NCBI RefSeq assembly: GCF_000178855.1
Contig: NZ_ADVG01000002.1
Location: 992,001-1,056,000 of the forward strand
DNA: 64,000 nucleotides
Reading direction: 5' to 3'
Source: Ktedonobacter racemifer DSM 44963
GTDB taxonomy: Bacteria; Chloroflexota; Ktedonobacteria; Ktedonobacterales; Ktedonobacteraceae
Under the pieces are notes generated by a model. The model was not told the origin of the DNA. It saw nothing but the letters and a program-made list of their open reading frames with translations, and did no database searches. The position numbers and the translations under genes are program-made. Shown here in pieces: positions 26,276 through 34,436 of the stretch. Each line of letters begins with the position of its first letter. Position 1 is the first letter of the stretch.

Positions 26276-26380
26276 ACATCTCTCAGTAGAGAGAGGTGCA
26301 TAGGATGCTCGTAGTGCATCCTCCCGCCTAGTCCGCTGTTTGGTAAACAGGCGTAGGTTAAAGTGAGAAGGATAATCATT
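26276..26380 (+). ncRNA. Putative IS607 omega-RNA / right-end structure
   Basis: Downstream of tnpB, GGATGC pairs with GCATCC, and CTGTTT-GGT-AAACAG sits inside a CCTA/TAGG-closed stem. Compact hairpins directly after tnpB are the usual position of the guide-RNA scaffold. There is no transcript evidence and the exact 3' end is unknown. Confidence 0.4.
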
Positions 26381-26552
26381 GCAATAGATGGTTATGCTTT
26401 GATCAACTATAAGTTAACCCAATGGATGCATAAGTTGGCGGAACTCTTGCCAGCGGCGTTGTTCTGTCATATTCTATAGGGCATTGGCATCACGCCTCCA
26501 TTAAGATTTACATTCTCATTCCCATTCCCATTTCCCGGAAAGGACTTTTTTG

Positions 26553-27686
26553 ATGTCACATCATGACTCTTACCATACAGAGGACGATCAGCACCAGCAG
26601 CACCAGCCAACACAGCAGGAGTATTTAAGCGGGCAGCGCATCCTGCCCAACCGCGTCCGGCCCAATATGACGATTACCGAGTTGATGGACGAGCAGTTCC
26701 AGGCCTATAACTCCGCGCGCCTGCACGAGGCCTCCCGTCTCTTCGTGGAGAAGATGCTCAATCCCGAGCAGAATACGACCGTGGGGCTGACCATGGCGGG
26801 CGCGCTGACACCCGCTGGCCTGGGTGGCTGCCTGATTACGCTGATGGAGTATGGCTTCGTCGACTTTATCGTGAGCACGGGCGCCAACCTCTACCATGAT
26901 ATGCACCATGCCCTGGCCCTCTCGCTGCATCGCGGCGACTTCCGTCTCGACGATACCAAACTCCAGGAAAAACATGTCGTGCGTATTTACGATATTCTCT
27001 TTGAGGATCGCGTGCTGCTGGATACCGACGCCTTTGTGCGCGAGGCCCTCAATAGCCTGCCCAATCGCCCCATCGCGACCTCCGTGCTGCACCACCACCT
27101 GGGCACTCAGCTCCTTAAAGCGGGCGTCAACCCCGAGTACTCGGTGCTGGCCCAGGCCGCGGCCTGGAACGTGCCGATCTACACCTCTTCGCCCGGTGAC
27201 TCCTCGATTGGTATGAACGTAGCGCGTAACGCTCTGGAGGGCAGCAAGCTCACCCTCGATCCCCTGGCCGACGTCAACGAGACGACCGCCATCGTGCACC
27301 ATGCCGACCAGAACGGCGTCATCATCCTGGGTGGTGGTAGCCCCAAGAACTTCTATCTGCAAACCCAGCCTCAGCTCTGGGAGGTCCTGGGCATCCAGAA
27401 GGGTGGTCACGACTACTTTATTCAGATCACCGCCGACGCGCCCCACTGGGGCGGCCTCTCGGGCGCGACCCCCTCTGAGGCCGTCTCCTGGGGTAAGATT
27501 AAGCCCGATCAACTCAATGATACCGCTGTGGTGTATGGCGATTCTACCATTGCACTACCCCTGCTCACCGCCTATGCCGTCAGCAAGGCCCAGCCGCGCC
27601 CGCGCAAGGAGCTGTACGCAAAACGCGAAGCACTGCTAACAGAACTCAAAGATGCGTTTGAGGCCCATAAGCAATTTCGACCGTAG
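26553..27686 (+). CDS. Deoxyhypusine-synthase-like enzyme (possible homospermidine synthase)
   Basis: 377 residues from ATG 26553 with GGAAAGGAC upstream. It aligns along its length with the DHS family: FVSTGANL-type loop (FIVSTGANLYHDMHHAL), IYTSSPGDSSIGMN, VIILGGGSPKNFYLQTQP, ITADAPHWGGLSGATPSEAVSWGKI. The Lys in SWGKI (about residue 315) corresponds to the lysine that carries the aminobutyl intermediate in DHS. Bacteria lack eIF5A, and related enzymes transfer the aminobutyl group to small polyamines, as homospermidine synthase does. The AdoMet decarboxylase and agmatinase genes follow, so a role in making an unusual polyamine is likely. The His/Gln-rich N-terminus is not conserved. Confidence 0.88.
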   Translation: MSHHDSYHTEDDQHQQHQPTQQEYLSGQRILPNRVRPNMTITELMDEQFQAYNSARLHEASRLFVEKMLNPEQNTTVGLTMAGALTPAGLGGCLITLMEYGFVDFIVSTGANLYHDMHHALALSLHRGDFRLDDTKLQEKHVVRIYDILFEDRVLLDTDAFVREALNSLPNRPIATSVLHHHLGTQLLKAGVNPEYSVLAQAAAWNVPIYTSSPGDSSIGMNVARNALEGSKLTLDPLADVNETTAIVHHADQNGVIILGGGSPKNFYLQTQPQLWEVLGIQKGGHDYFIQITADAPHWGGLSGATPSEAVSWGKIKPDQLNDTAVVYGDSTIALPLLTAYAVSKAQPRPRKELYAKREALLTELKDAFEAHKQFRP

Positions 27687-27728
27687 AATAGATTCGATCT
27701 AATCACAACTCTGGTTTCTCATTAGATG

Positions 27729-27781
27729 GAGACCCACCTGGCAATTAGGTAGACAAGGAAGCAAACAGCCAGGTGGGTCTC
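27729..27781. terminator. 14-bp hairpin after the DHS-like gene
   Basis: GAGACCCACCTGGC pairs with GCCAGGTGGGTCTC around a 25-nt loop. Probable terminator or mRNA-end structure. Confidence 0.5.
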
Positions 27782-27783
27782 TA

Positions 27784-27843
27784 CTGGTGTTTAGGTGGAG
27801 TGCGACTGGTGTTTAGATGGACCTTTGCTGGTGTTTAGGTGGA
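27784..27843. repeat. Three direct repeats spaced exactly 22 bp
   Basis: CTGGTGTTTAGGTGGA at 27784-27799, 27806-27821 (one mismatch) and 27828-27843. The 22-bp period puts all copies on the same face of the helix, as for binding sites of a cooperative regulator. They are upstream of the AdoMet decarboxylase gene. Confidence 0.7.
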
Positions 27844-28025
27844 AGAAAGCTTGTTATTAGATACAATTTCATCCTATTTTCTTTGCATTTTCTTGACAAC
27901 CTAATATATAATATCACTCGTGCGTAAAATTTGAAGAAGCGATGCGCACCCGAAATCTCGGCAATCGTGGCTCCTTATAATTGGGAGGGAAAACGCCACG
28001 CTTTTACACCCGGAGGAAGTAAGCA

Positions 28026-28466
28026 ATGCTTGTACATTTGATGTTGGAACTCTACAACTGCGCCCCCGAAACCCTCAATAGCGAGCCCCTGCTGCGTCGC
28101 GTTCTCGACCAGTATCCTGATCGCGTAGGCATGGAAAAGGTCAGCCCAGTTCACCTGTATGATATTGAAACATCTAACCCACTAGATGCTGGCATGTCTG
28201 GTTTCGTGGTCATCGCTCAGAGCCACATCAGCCTGCACGCCTGGCCCGAGTACGGCGAAGTAGACATCGACATCTGCTCCTGCAAAGAGTTCAGCCAGGA
28301 AGATGCCATCGCCTTCGCCAAAGAAGTTTTCAAGACCGACGACGTTGAGTCCCATTTCATCGTGCGCGCAACCCGCTCCCTACGCCCCGACGAGCCAGAT
28401 CCCAAGCGCCTTGAGGCCGCCATGGAAGCTCGCCGCGCCAAGAAGGCTGCCGCGGAGGTGCGCTAA
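28026..28466 (+). CDS. speH: S-adenosylmethionine decarboxylase proenzyme
   Basis: 146 residues, starting at ATG with GGAGGAAG upstream. This is the short bacterial class 1b type. The self-cleavage region reads VVIAQSHISLHAWPEYGEVDIDICSC: the Ser of SHIS becomes the pyruvoyl cofactor, the following His and the Cys of the CSC motif are the usual processing and catalytic residues, and the residue before the cleavage serine is Gln where many members have Glu. It decarboxylates AdoMet to provide aminopropyl groups for spermidine. No aminopropyltransferase is adjacent. The C-terminus is an Ala/Lys/Arg-rich helix beyond the core fold. Confidence 0.95.
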   Translation: MLVHLMLELYNCAPETLNSEPLLRRVLDQYPDRVGMEKVSPVHLYDIETSNPLDAGMSGFVVIAQSHISLHAWPEYGEVDIDICSCKEFSQEDAIAFAKEVFKTDDVESHFIVRATRSLRPDEPDPKRLEAAMEARRAKKAAAEVR

Positions 28467-28531
28467 AGGCAACAAGCGCAAGGCGAAGAGTCCCCCTTCG
28501 GGTTCCCTCTACCGCCTCAAATTCTACTGAG

Positions 28532-28573
28532 AATAGAGAGTAAGGTGCATTTACAGCGTTCTTACTCTCTATT
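28532..28573 (+). terminator. Intrinsic terminator after speH
   Basis: AATAGAGAGTAAG pairs with CTTACTCTCTATT around a 16-nt loop, followed by TTATTTAT. Confidence 0.75.
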
Positions 28574-28690
28574 TTATTTATCGAATTTCTCTCCAAAGCT
28601 CTTCTATAGTATTCATTACCTCCTCTACATGCCTCTCCCTCTTGACAACCTGCGCCTGTCTGCTACCATATGCACAAAATGAAGAATTGG

Positions 28691-28737
28691 GTATGTGCGT
28701 GGGAAACGCGGCAATGCCGCGTTTCCCACGCACATAC
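28691..28737. repeat. Long hairpin repeat, 22-bp stem, AAT loop
   Basis: Perfect arms 28691-28712 / 28716-28737 starting GTATGTGCGTGGG. Confidence 0.88.
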
Positions 28738-28806
28738 TTTACTAGTAACTCACGCGATGTGCATGTTTTTTTGCATGACCTCTCGCGCCTGCGGCGCTCG
28801 CAGGGG

Positions 28807-28865
28807 TCAGTGGGTGTGGTGCGTGCTGGTGGCCGCAGGCCACCAGCACGCACCACACCCACTGA
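28807..28865. repeat. Long hairpin repeat, 28-bp stem, flanked on both sides
   Basis: Perfect arms 28807-28834 / 28838-28865, loop GCA. The left flank 28783-28799 is TCGCGCCTGCGGCGCTC. The right flank 28882-28909 (GTGGCGAGA, then CTTGAGTAGATACA) matches the segment to the right of the hairpin at 44106. Confidence 0.92.
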
Positions 28866-28928
28866 TCAGGTGAGACACAAAGTGGCGAGAAGTCTTGAGT
28901 AGATACAAGAATAAAAGGATAGAGATAC

Positions 28929-29804
28929 ATGGAATATTCTATTAGCCAGTTTGGTGCCCCTGATGCCCCCCACTGCAATCCAGAGACGGCGCAGGTCACT
29001 ATTATTCCCGCGCCACTAGAATATAGCGTCTGTTATATGAAAGGGACTGAGCATGGTCCCCAGGCCATTCTCGATGCCTCCAGCCAGATGGAGCTGTACG
29101 ACGAAGAGCTCGACTGCTGCCCCATCGAGATCGGCGTCTATACCCGCCCCGTCCTCGACTATAGCGGCATGGACCATGCCGAGGCCCTCAAGGCGACCGG
29201 ACAGGCTGTCCGTGAAACCCTGGAGAAGGGCCAGCTCCCCCTCATCCTGGGTGGTGAGCACTCGCTCTCCGCACCCTGCATCGCCGCCGTTCACGAGAAA
29301 TATCCCGACCTGACGGTGGTACATATCGACGCCCATGGTGACTTGCGCGACGAGTACGAGGGCACCCCACTCTCACACGCCAGCATCGAGCGCCGCGTGG
29401 TGGATATGGGCATCCCCCTGCTGGAGATCGGCATTCGCAGCTTCAGCCCGGAGGAGGCCGAGTTCCTCAAGTCCGGCCCCAACATCGCCGTGGTCTGGGC
29501 CTACCAGATCGCCAGGGGCATCGCGCAGATTCCCTGGGAGCGCCTGGGCAAGCATGTCTATCTGACCATCGACCTCGACGCCATCGATCCCAGCGAGATG
29601 CCCGCCGTCGGCACACCCGAGCCAGGTGGTCTCTCCTGGTACCAGGTCCTCGACCTCGTGCGCGAGATCTGCCAGCGCAGCACGGTCGTCGGCATGGACG
29701 TCGTCGAACTCTGCCCCATGGAAGGCCAGACCCGCGCCGACTTCCTGGCCGCCAAGCTCGTCTACAAAATGATCGGCTACCGCTTCCAGCAGAACGCAAA
29801 GTAA
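28929..29804 (+). CDS. speB: Agmatinase (ureohydrolase family)
   Basis: 291 residues. All manganese-binding blocks are present: GGEHSLSAPC (first His), VVHIDAHGDLRDEYEG (two Asp and His) and YLTIDLDAIDPSEMPAVGTPEPGG (two Asp). The preceding HGPQAILDAS is typical of agmatinases. It hydrolyses agmatine to putrescine and urea. Together with the AdoMet decarboxylase and the DHS-like enzyme it forms a local polyamine set. It is separated from speH by two long hairpins, so it probably has its own promoter (AAGGATAGAGATAC precedes the ATG). Arginase or a guanidinobutyrase activity is an alternative reading of the same fold. Confidence 0.93.
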   Translation: MEYSISQFGAPDAPHCNPETAQVTIIPAPLEYSVCYMKGTEHGPQAILDASSQMELYDEELDCCPIEIGVYTRPVLDYSGMDHAEALKATGQAVRETLEKGQLPLILGGEHSLSAPCIAAVHEKYPDLTVVHIDAHGDLRDEYEGTPLSHASIERRVVDMGIPLLEIGIRSFSPEEAEFLKSGPNIAVVWAYQIARGIAQIPWERLGKHVYLTIDLDAIDPSEMPAVGTPEPGGLSWYQVLDLVREICQRSTVVGMDVVELCPMEGQTRADFLAAKLVYKMIGYRFQQNAK

Positions 29805-29877
29805 AACATGTTTACGGAGCGCCAATTCATCCCATATAAATAAGAAATTACCCAACGCATGAATGGCTCCCCAATCC

Positions 29878-30048
29878 GGTAGGGACCAGCTTTAGCGCGT
29901 CCGAAGGCGATTCATCGCCTGTAGGCGCAGCCTCAAACGTTGCTGCTGAGAGCATTGTATGCTATATGTTAGATGTGTTATCGATAAAAAGAGGCTTGCG
30001 CTGCACTGCCATGAATGGCATTCGGACGCGCTAAAGCTGGTCCCTACC
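29878..30048. mobile_element. 171-bp MITE-like element with 28-bp perfect terminal inverted repeats
   Basis: GGTAGGGACCAGC at 29878 begins a 28-bp arm exactly complementary to 30021-30048. The interior has no frame of note and a small palindrome GGCGAT-TC-ATCGCC. The terminus resembles the GTAGGGWCCA small repeats elsewhere. No clear target duplication was found. Confidence 0.6.
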
Positions 30049-30125
30049 GAAAAATTCAACCGCTTTTCTTGCTCATATACAATACAGAGAGCTTATAAGA
30101 ATTTATTTCTTGGAGATTACATCCT

Positions 30126-31103
30126 ATGCGCCAGCTTGCCCAGAAGATCACATCCACGCAGCCGCGTATGCCTCGCAGTTTCTTCCTCATCGCGCTGAGC
30201 AGCCTCTGCCTCCTGCTCCTCGCGCTGGGCCTGGTGGCCTGCGACACAGGGGACGCGAAGCAGAAACAGATCAAGACGATTCAGCAGGCGAAGACTAATA
30301 AACAGGTCACCTATAGCGCCGATCCCCAGGACGTAGTTATCCGCACGCTCTATGGCGGAGGTCTCAAAGGCTCGCTCTCGCTCAGTCCGGTGCTCAGCAT
30401 CTATGGCGATGGCACCTATATCCTGGGAACTGAGCGCACAGGAAAGCTCGCCCCCGACGCCTTGCAACAGCTCCTCGACGCACTCGTCAATACCTATGAT
30501 CTCCCCGATTTCAGCCAGAAGCAGTTTATCGACATTCAGGACCTCAACGCCACCTACCTGCAACTCGCGCTCAACAACCAGCAGACAGAGTTTGCTTATG
30601 GGAGCTTTGGCCACTACCAACCCAAAGCCCAGGAGCTTGACGAGTATACCCGCCTGGGTAAGGCCCTGACCGCCATCAATAACGCCATCAACGCGACAAG
30701 CAGCCAGCCCTACAAGGCCTCGACCTACGCCCTCCTGGCGCGCAGGACCTTCAGTGCCGATCCCCAGCGCGACTACCCCTCCTGGCCTCTAAGCGACTAT
30801 ACCCTGGAGCAGGCAGCCACCTATGAATGTGGCAGCATCCCTCCCAATGAGAACACGCCCAACCTGGAGACCCCCTGCCTCAAGTTCACCATCCCCAGCC
30901 ACGCCCTCCTGCTCAACCAGGGACAATACCAAACGATTGTATCCAGCCTGAACAGCAATAGCGGCACCATGAGCGAGGCTGGACTCTACTACACCCTCAC
31001 CCTGCGCCCCCTGCTCCCCGACGAGGCCCAGACCAAGGCCCTCGCCATGTTCGGCAGCCAGCAGACCCAATTCACGCCTGTCCCCCTGGCGACCACCCCC
31101 TAG
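30126..31103 (+). CDS. Lipoprotein of unknown function
   Basis: 325 residues; GGAG lies ten bases before the ATG. The N-terminus is a lipoprotein signal: basic start, hydrophobic FLIALSSLCLLLLALGLVAC and a lipobox LVAC with Cys39 as the lipidated residue. The exported part starts with a polar Lys/Gln-rich stretch, then a mixed alpha/beta domain (VVIRTLYGGGLKGSLSLSPVLSIYGDGTYILG, DALQQLLDALVNTYDLPDF) that resembles small ligand- or inhibitor-like folds but no named family I recognise. Two Cys residues near 237 and 250 may form a disulfide. Likely held at the outer face of the cytoplasmic membrane. Confidence 0.78.
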   Translation: MRQLAQKITSTQPRMPRSFFLIALSSLCLLLLALGLVACDTGDAKQKQIKTIQQAKTNKQVTYSADPQDVVIRTLYGGGLKGSLSLSPVLSIYGDGTYILGTERTGKLAPDALQQLLDALVNTYDLPDFSQKQFIDIQDLNATYLQLALNNQQTEFAYGSFGHYQPKAQELDEYTRLGKALTAINNAINATSSQPYKASTYALLARRTFSADPQRDYPSWPLSDYTLEQAATYECGSIPPNENTPNLETPCLKFTIPSHALLLNQGQYQTIVSSLNSNSGTMSEAGLYYTLTLRPLLPDEAQTKALAMFGSQQTQFTPVPLATTP

Positions 31104-31245
31104 CCCAAACATCACGCGAAACAGCCCCAGTCAAGAATGCGCAAAGTGCAGTCACACATTTATTTGCTATTAACTGCCGTTCTACGTCCAAATAAGTAAC
31201 AGATACATAACTGCAAACAAGTGCACACTACCTCTGGAGGAAAAC

Positions 31246-31524
31246 ATGAAATATATCGAGATTGCAATTCTTGTCCTGGGAGTTACTATTGGTGCCGTTG
31301 TAGGAAGCACGATCAAGATAGGGAATGGGAGCGCGGCGTTCATTGGCGCCCTCCTTGTGACGGCACTCGGCTTCCTGCTGCTCTTCTTGTTCAAGCGGAG
31401 GCGCCAGTCTATGTCGCTGGAAGAACGAAAACAGCAGGACGAGCTAGAACGTCAACAAAGCCCTGTCATAAATGACATTCGGCATGACATGTGGCGTCAT
31501 GCAGACAAATTTAGTCCCCACTAA
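31246..31524 (+). CDS. Small two-helix membrane protein
   Basis: 92 residues, ATG preceded by GGAGG at eight bases. There are two hydrophobic segments (IAILVLGVTIGAVVGSTI and AAFIGALLVTALGFLLLFLF) followed by a charged cytosolic tail (KRRRQSMSLEERKQQDELERQQ). No named domain; short proteins of this build often tune or anchor larger membrane complexes. It is followed by a hairpin repeat and not obviously in an operon. Confidence 0.7.
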   Translation: MKYIEIAILVLGVTIGAVVGSTIKIGNGSAAFIGALLVTALGFLLLFLFKRRRQSMSLEERKQQDELERQQSPVINDIRHDMWRHADKFSPH

Positions 31525-31839
31525 GCGCGCTAACATGCAAATCTCACACCACTATGTATTCCCAGGGGGAGTGCGCAGATGCCCCTGGGAATACATAGTG
31601 CTTCCGGGTGTGTTTATGTTACTGAATAGTCGGTCGAAGAGAAATATGGTATACTGTAGACAGACGCGCCCCCCTACATAGAAGCATCGGACCCTACACG
31701 CTCTTTATGCGCGTCAAAGGATTTTTTCGAGGTTGGTGTGGCATGACCGACGGGAGGGACAAACGATCTTGCCGTTATCCACCATTCTTAATTACATTAC
31801 ATACCCCCATAACAAGAGAAGACATTTTTGAAAGGAACT
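31525..31839. other. Gap with a hairpin and a degenerate small repeat
   Basis: Hairpin 31550-31600 and a partial GGACCCTAC copy near 31689. The rest is the promoter region of the Arg-rich protein; nothing else seen. Confidence 0.55.
31550..31600. repeat. Hairpin repeat, 19-bp stem
   Basis: CACTATGTATTCCCAGGGG pairs exactly with 31582-31600 around a 13-nt loop. Confidence 0.8.
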
Positions 31840-33015
31840 ATGACCAGAAACTTCAACCCACAGCGAAGAGATGGCGCGCGCCCACCGTACCGCGATTCAT
31901 CCTCTTTTGGTACATCTGATGGTCAGCAACAGGGCAATACTCAACGCCCAGGCAAAGTACGCCTTAATCGCTCCATTGTTGATCGCGCCTGGCAAAATGG
32001 GGCCCAGCGCAATCACGCAGACTACCGCCCACGCACAACCAGCAACAACTCATTCAATACGCCTTCTAATGGTCAGCACTCCCGTCCTAACCATTACAAC
32101 GGCAATACCGGCGCTCCCAACTATAATCGCCCCAATCAGCATACTGGCTCTCGCCCCGGATTCTCCTCTCCATCACATGACCAGGCCCAGTATCCAGAGC
32201 GTCGACGTCCCTACAACAACAATACGAATACGCCGAATTTCGCGCGCCGTGGCAATGAACAGCCTGAATGGGAGTCGGGGCAGGAGCGTTACCCCTCCCA
32301 TGGCGGACCTCGCCCACATGGCGGCCGCTTCCAGGGTTCAACTGGCCCTCGCCGTCCCTACGGGGCAGGCCCCAACCGTTTCGAGCAGGACCAGGCACCG
32401 CGTCGCTTCGAGCGCGATTCCACGCCTCGCCGCTTCGAGCAGGACCAGCCTCCTCGCCGCTTCGAGCAGGACCAGCCTCCTCGCCGCTTCGAGCGCGATT
32501 CCACGCCTCGTCGCTTTGGCCAGGACCAGCCTCCTCGTCGCTTCGAGCGCAATTCAGCTCCCCGGCGTTTCGAGCAGGACCAGGCACCGCGCCGATCCAA
32601 CACAGGTCACTTCGAGGGCGACTACGAGTCGTTTAACGAAGAGGCTCGCCCGCCTCGCCCGCGTAGCTTTCGCCAGGCCGAGAAGACTCAGCAGCCTGAA
32701 CTCCATGTGACACGCCTCCCCGATGGACGCGTGCTCAAGGGGCCTCGCCCGGTACAGCGCCGCAACGCCGAGTTCTGGACCGAGATCGGCGGGGATGCCG
32801 ATAACTTGCTAAAGCCCGTCACACCAGCCGAGCCTGCCGAGGAGACACCAGGCAAGAAAAAAGTGGCCAGGAAGCAGGATACAGACAAGCCGTCAGACGC
32901 GAAGGCCATAAGCCCTCGCGCGAAGAAGGCCACCAAGGGCGAGAAGAAGCCACGCACGCCTCGGGGACCCAAGCCATCGCATCCCGGCTATAAATGGCCC
33001 TCACAGGAGGACTAA
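31840..33015 (+). CDS. Basic intrinsically disordered protein with RRFEQDQ/RDSTP repeats
   Basis: 391 residues from ATG 31840 (AAAGGAAC just upstream; the TTG at 31828 is a false extension). It is dominated by Arg, Pro, Gln, Asn and Gly. A central array of about nine 9-residue units of the form PRRFE(Q/R)D(Q/S)(P/T/A) is encoded by a 27-bp DNA repeat (about 32385-32600). A more ordered stretch follows (LHVTRLPDGRVLKGPRPVQRRNAEFWTEI), then a Lys/Ala-rich tail. No signal peptide. The charge and RxxF/RG-like composition fit an RNA- or DNA-binding, phase-separating protein; this is inference from composition alone. Confidence 0.75.
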   Translation: MTRNFNPQRRDGARPPYRDSSSFGTSDGQQQGNTQRPGKVRLNRSIVDRAWQNGAQRNHADYRPRTTSNNSFNTPSNGQHSRPNHYNGNTGAPNYNRPNQHTGSRPGFSSPSHDQAQYPERRRPYNNNTNTPNFARRGNEQPEWESGQERYPSHGGPRPHGGRFQGSTGPRRPYGAGPNRFEQDQAPRRFERDSTPRRFEQDQPPRRFEQDQPPRRFERDSTPRRFGQDQPPRRFERNSAPRRFEQDQAPRRSNTGHFEGDYESFNEEARPPRPRSFRQAEKTQQPELHVTRLPDGRVLKGPRPVQRRNAEFWTEIGGDADNLLKPVTPAEPAEETPGKKKVARKQDTDKPSDAKAISPRAKKATKGEKKPRTPRGPKPSHPGYKWPSQED

Positions 33016-33105
33016 GCCACTGGCTCGACACATACGGTATACTAGATAGTATCCGTTGACCAGGATCTGGCCCTAGAGGGTCAGGCATACAAGAACAATT
33101 CACGT

Positions 33106-33144
33106 AAGAGTGTCCGGTCATCGCAGAGAAGGCTGGACACTCTT
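33106..33144 (+). terminator. 10-bp terminator-like hairpin
   Basis: AAGAGTGTCC pairs with GGACACTCTT; it lies between the Arg-rich gene and the radical SAM gene. Confidence 0.5.
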
Positions 33145-33208
33145 CTTAGCGCTAAAAGCGTCTTGACCATATCCGATCATTTCGCAATTTCGCACTTGGA
33201 GTTGCCAG

Positions 33209-34153
33209 ATGCTTTATCCCAGTTACCTTCAACTCTATGAAACCGGTGAACTAGCCGAGCGAGCGGCCGCTGCCTGGGAAGTCCTACGCAGTTGTACTAT
33301 CTGCCCACAGAACTGCCGCTGCAACCGTATCGCGGGCAAGACTGGCGTCTGCCACTCGGGGACCGAAGCCATCGTCGCCTCCTGGAACGTCCATCGCCGC
33401 GAAGAGCCACCCATCAGCGGGACGCGGGGAGCTGGAACCATCTTCTTTGGCTACTGCCAGGCTCGCTGTACCTATTGCCAGAACTTCTCGCTCAGCCAGG
33501 GCGGCCTGGGCCATCGTGTCACCCCCGAACGCCTCGCGGACATGATGATGTATTTGCAGAAGAAACGCTGCCACAACCTGGACCTGGTGACTCCAACCCA
33601 CTTTGTACCACAATTCCTGGCAGCCCTGGTCATTGCCTGTGAAAAGGGGCTACGCCTGCCGATTGTATACAACTGTGCAGGCTATGAAAACCTGGAGACA
33701 TTAAAACTCCTGGATGGCATCATCGATATCTATTTACCCGATGCCAAGTACTCAGACAATAAGAATGCGTTACGCACCTCGAAGATGCCTCGCTACGTGG
33801 ATTATAACCAGGCGGCGCTCCGCGAGATGTACCGCCAGGTTGGTCCCCTACAGCTCGATGAGGAAGGCATAGGGAGACGTGGGTTACTTATCCGCCACCT
33901 GGTCATGCCTGAGGATATCTCTGGTACACGCGAGGTCCTGCGCTGGATTGCCGAGGAACTGGGGCCAGATACTCCCATTAGCTTGATGGATCAATACTTT
34001 CCCGCCTGGAAAGCAGTCAACGACCCCGTGCTCAATCGGCGCTTAAGCTGGAGCGAGTACCGCACGGCCCTCGATGTGCTCGATGAGTTCGATTTCACCA
34101 ATGGCTATGTTCAGGAAGACCTGGTCGAGATCGATACCACCGCTGAGGTGTAA
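33209..34153 (+). CDS. Radical SAM protein of the PflX / PflA-like family
   Basis: 314 residues, ATG with GGAG upstream. The N-terminal cysteine cluster (Cys 29, 32, 36, 38 and 48; CTICPQNCRCNR, then GVC) precedes the radical SAM triad YCQARCTYCQN (Cys83, 87, 90) that binds the AdoMet-ligating [4Fe-4S] cluster. Later strands DIYLPDAKYSD and RHLVMPEDISGTREVLRWI match the uncharacterised PflX branch, which resembles pyruvate-formate-lyase activating enzymes. No glycyl-radical enzyme gene is adjacent, so the substrate is unknown. A second Fe-S cluster in the N-terminus is likely. Confidence 0.88.
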   Translation: MLYPSYLQLYETGELAERAAAAWEVLRSCTICPQNCRCNRIAGKTGVCHSGTEAIVASWNVHRREEPPISGTRGAGTIFFGYCQARCTYCQNFSLSQGGLGHRVTPERLADMMMYLQKKRCHNLDLVTPTHFVPQFLAALVIACEKGLRLPIVYNCAGYENLETLKLLDGIIDIYLPDAKYSDNKNALRTSKMPRYVDYNQAALREMYRQVGPLQLDEEGIGRRGLLIRHLVMPEDISGTREVLRWIAEELGPDTPISLMDQYFPAWKAVNDPVLNRRLSWSEYRTALDVLDEFDFTNGYVQEDLVEIDTTAEV

Positions 34154-34160
34154 AAAAATT

Positions 34161-34223
34161 GGTGTCGTGGTGTGGAGGTGCCAGGCGGCTTGCGGCCGCC
34201 TGGCACCTCCACACCACGACACC
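34161..34223. repeat. Long hairpin repeat, 29-bp stem, TTGCG loop
   Basis: Perfect arms 34161-34189 / 34195-34223, starting GGTGTCGTGGTG, seven bases after the radical SAM stop. Possible terminator for that gene. Confidence 0.88.
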
Positions 34224-34436
34224 GATCGGGATATCTTAACAAGCTTGGACAAAGCGCGCTATAATCTGATTAGCAACCACCTTGTTAAACTTTAACATGG
34301 CTCTTTTTTTATGATCGTTCGTACCTATAAAGTCGCTTGTTTCGCCTTGTCAGAGCGCTGACAGTCAGGGGATGCCTTAGTCCTGTGCCTACAGACATCC
34401 AAAGGTAACTACCATGAGGAAATGGAGAATCCTACC

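Larger units (their letters stand above)
24241..26380 (+). mobile_element. IS607-family element (tnpA + interrupted tnpB)
   Basis: Serine-recombinase tnpA overlaps tnpB by 44 bp, the standard IS607 order. No terminal inverted repeats are expected for this family. The left end is placed just before tnpA and the right end after the hairpin-rich tail at about 26.38 kb; both ends are approximate. Confidence 0.8.
27687..28025. other. Gap upstream of speH: hairpin, 22-bp-spaced repeats, leader
   Basis: Contains the hairpin at 27729-27781, three regularly spaced repeats at 27784-27843, an A+T-rich promoter-like stretch with TTGACA near 27893, and a leader in which CGTGG (27967-27971) can pair with CCACG about 25 bases on. 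No gene seen. Confidence 0.55.
28467..28928. other. Gap holding a terminator and two long hairpins
   Basis: Terminator 28532-28573, hairpins 28691-28737 and 28807-28865. The remainder shows no gene. Confidence 0.6.

Noticed and set aside
26625..27512. 295-codon minus frame inside the DHS-like gene
   Set aside because: Gly/Val/Ala-rich shadow frame without domain; the + frame is a clear DHS family member.
28357..28902. Short frames in the hairpin region between speH and speB
   Set aside because: They arise from the palindromic repeats, reading the same words on both strands, with no ribosome sites.
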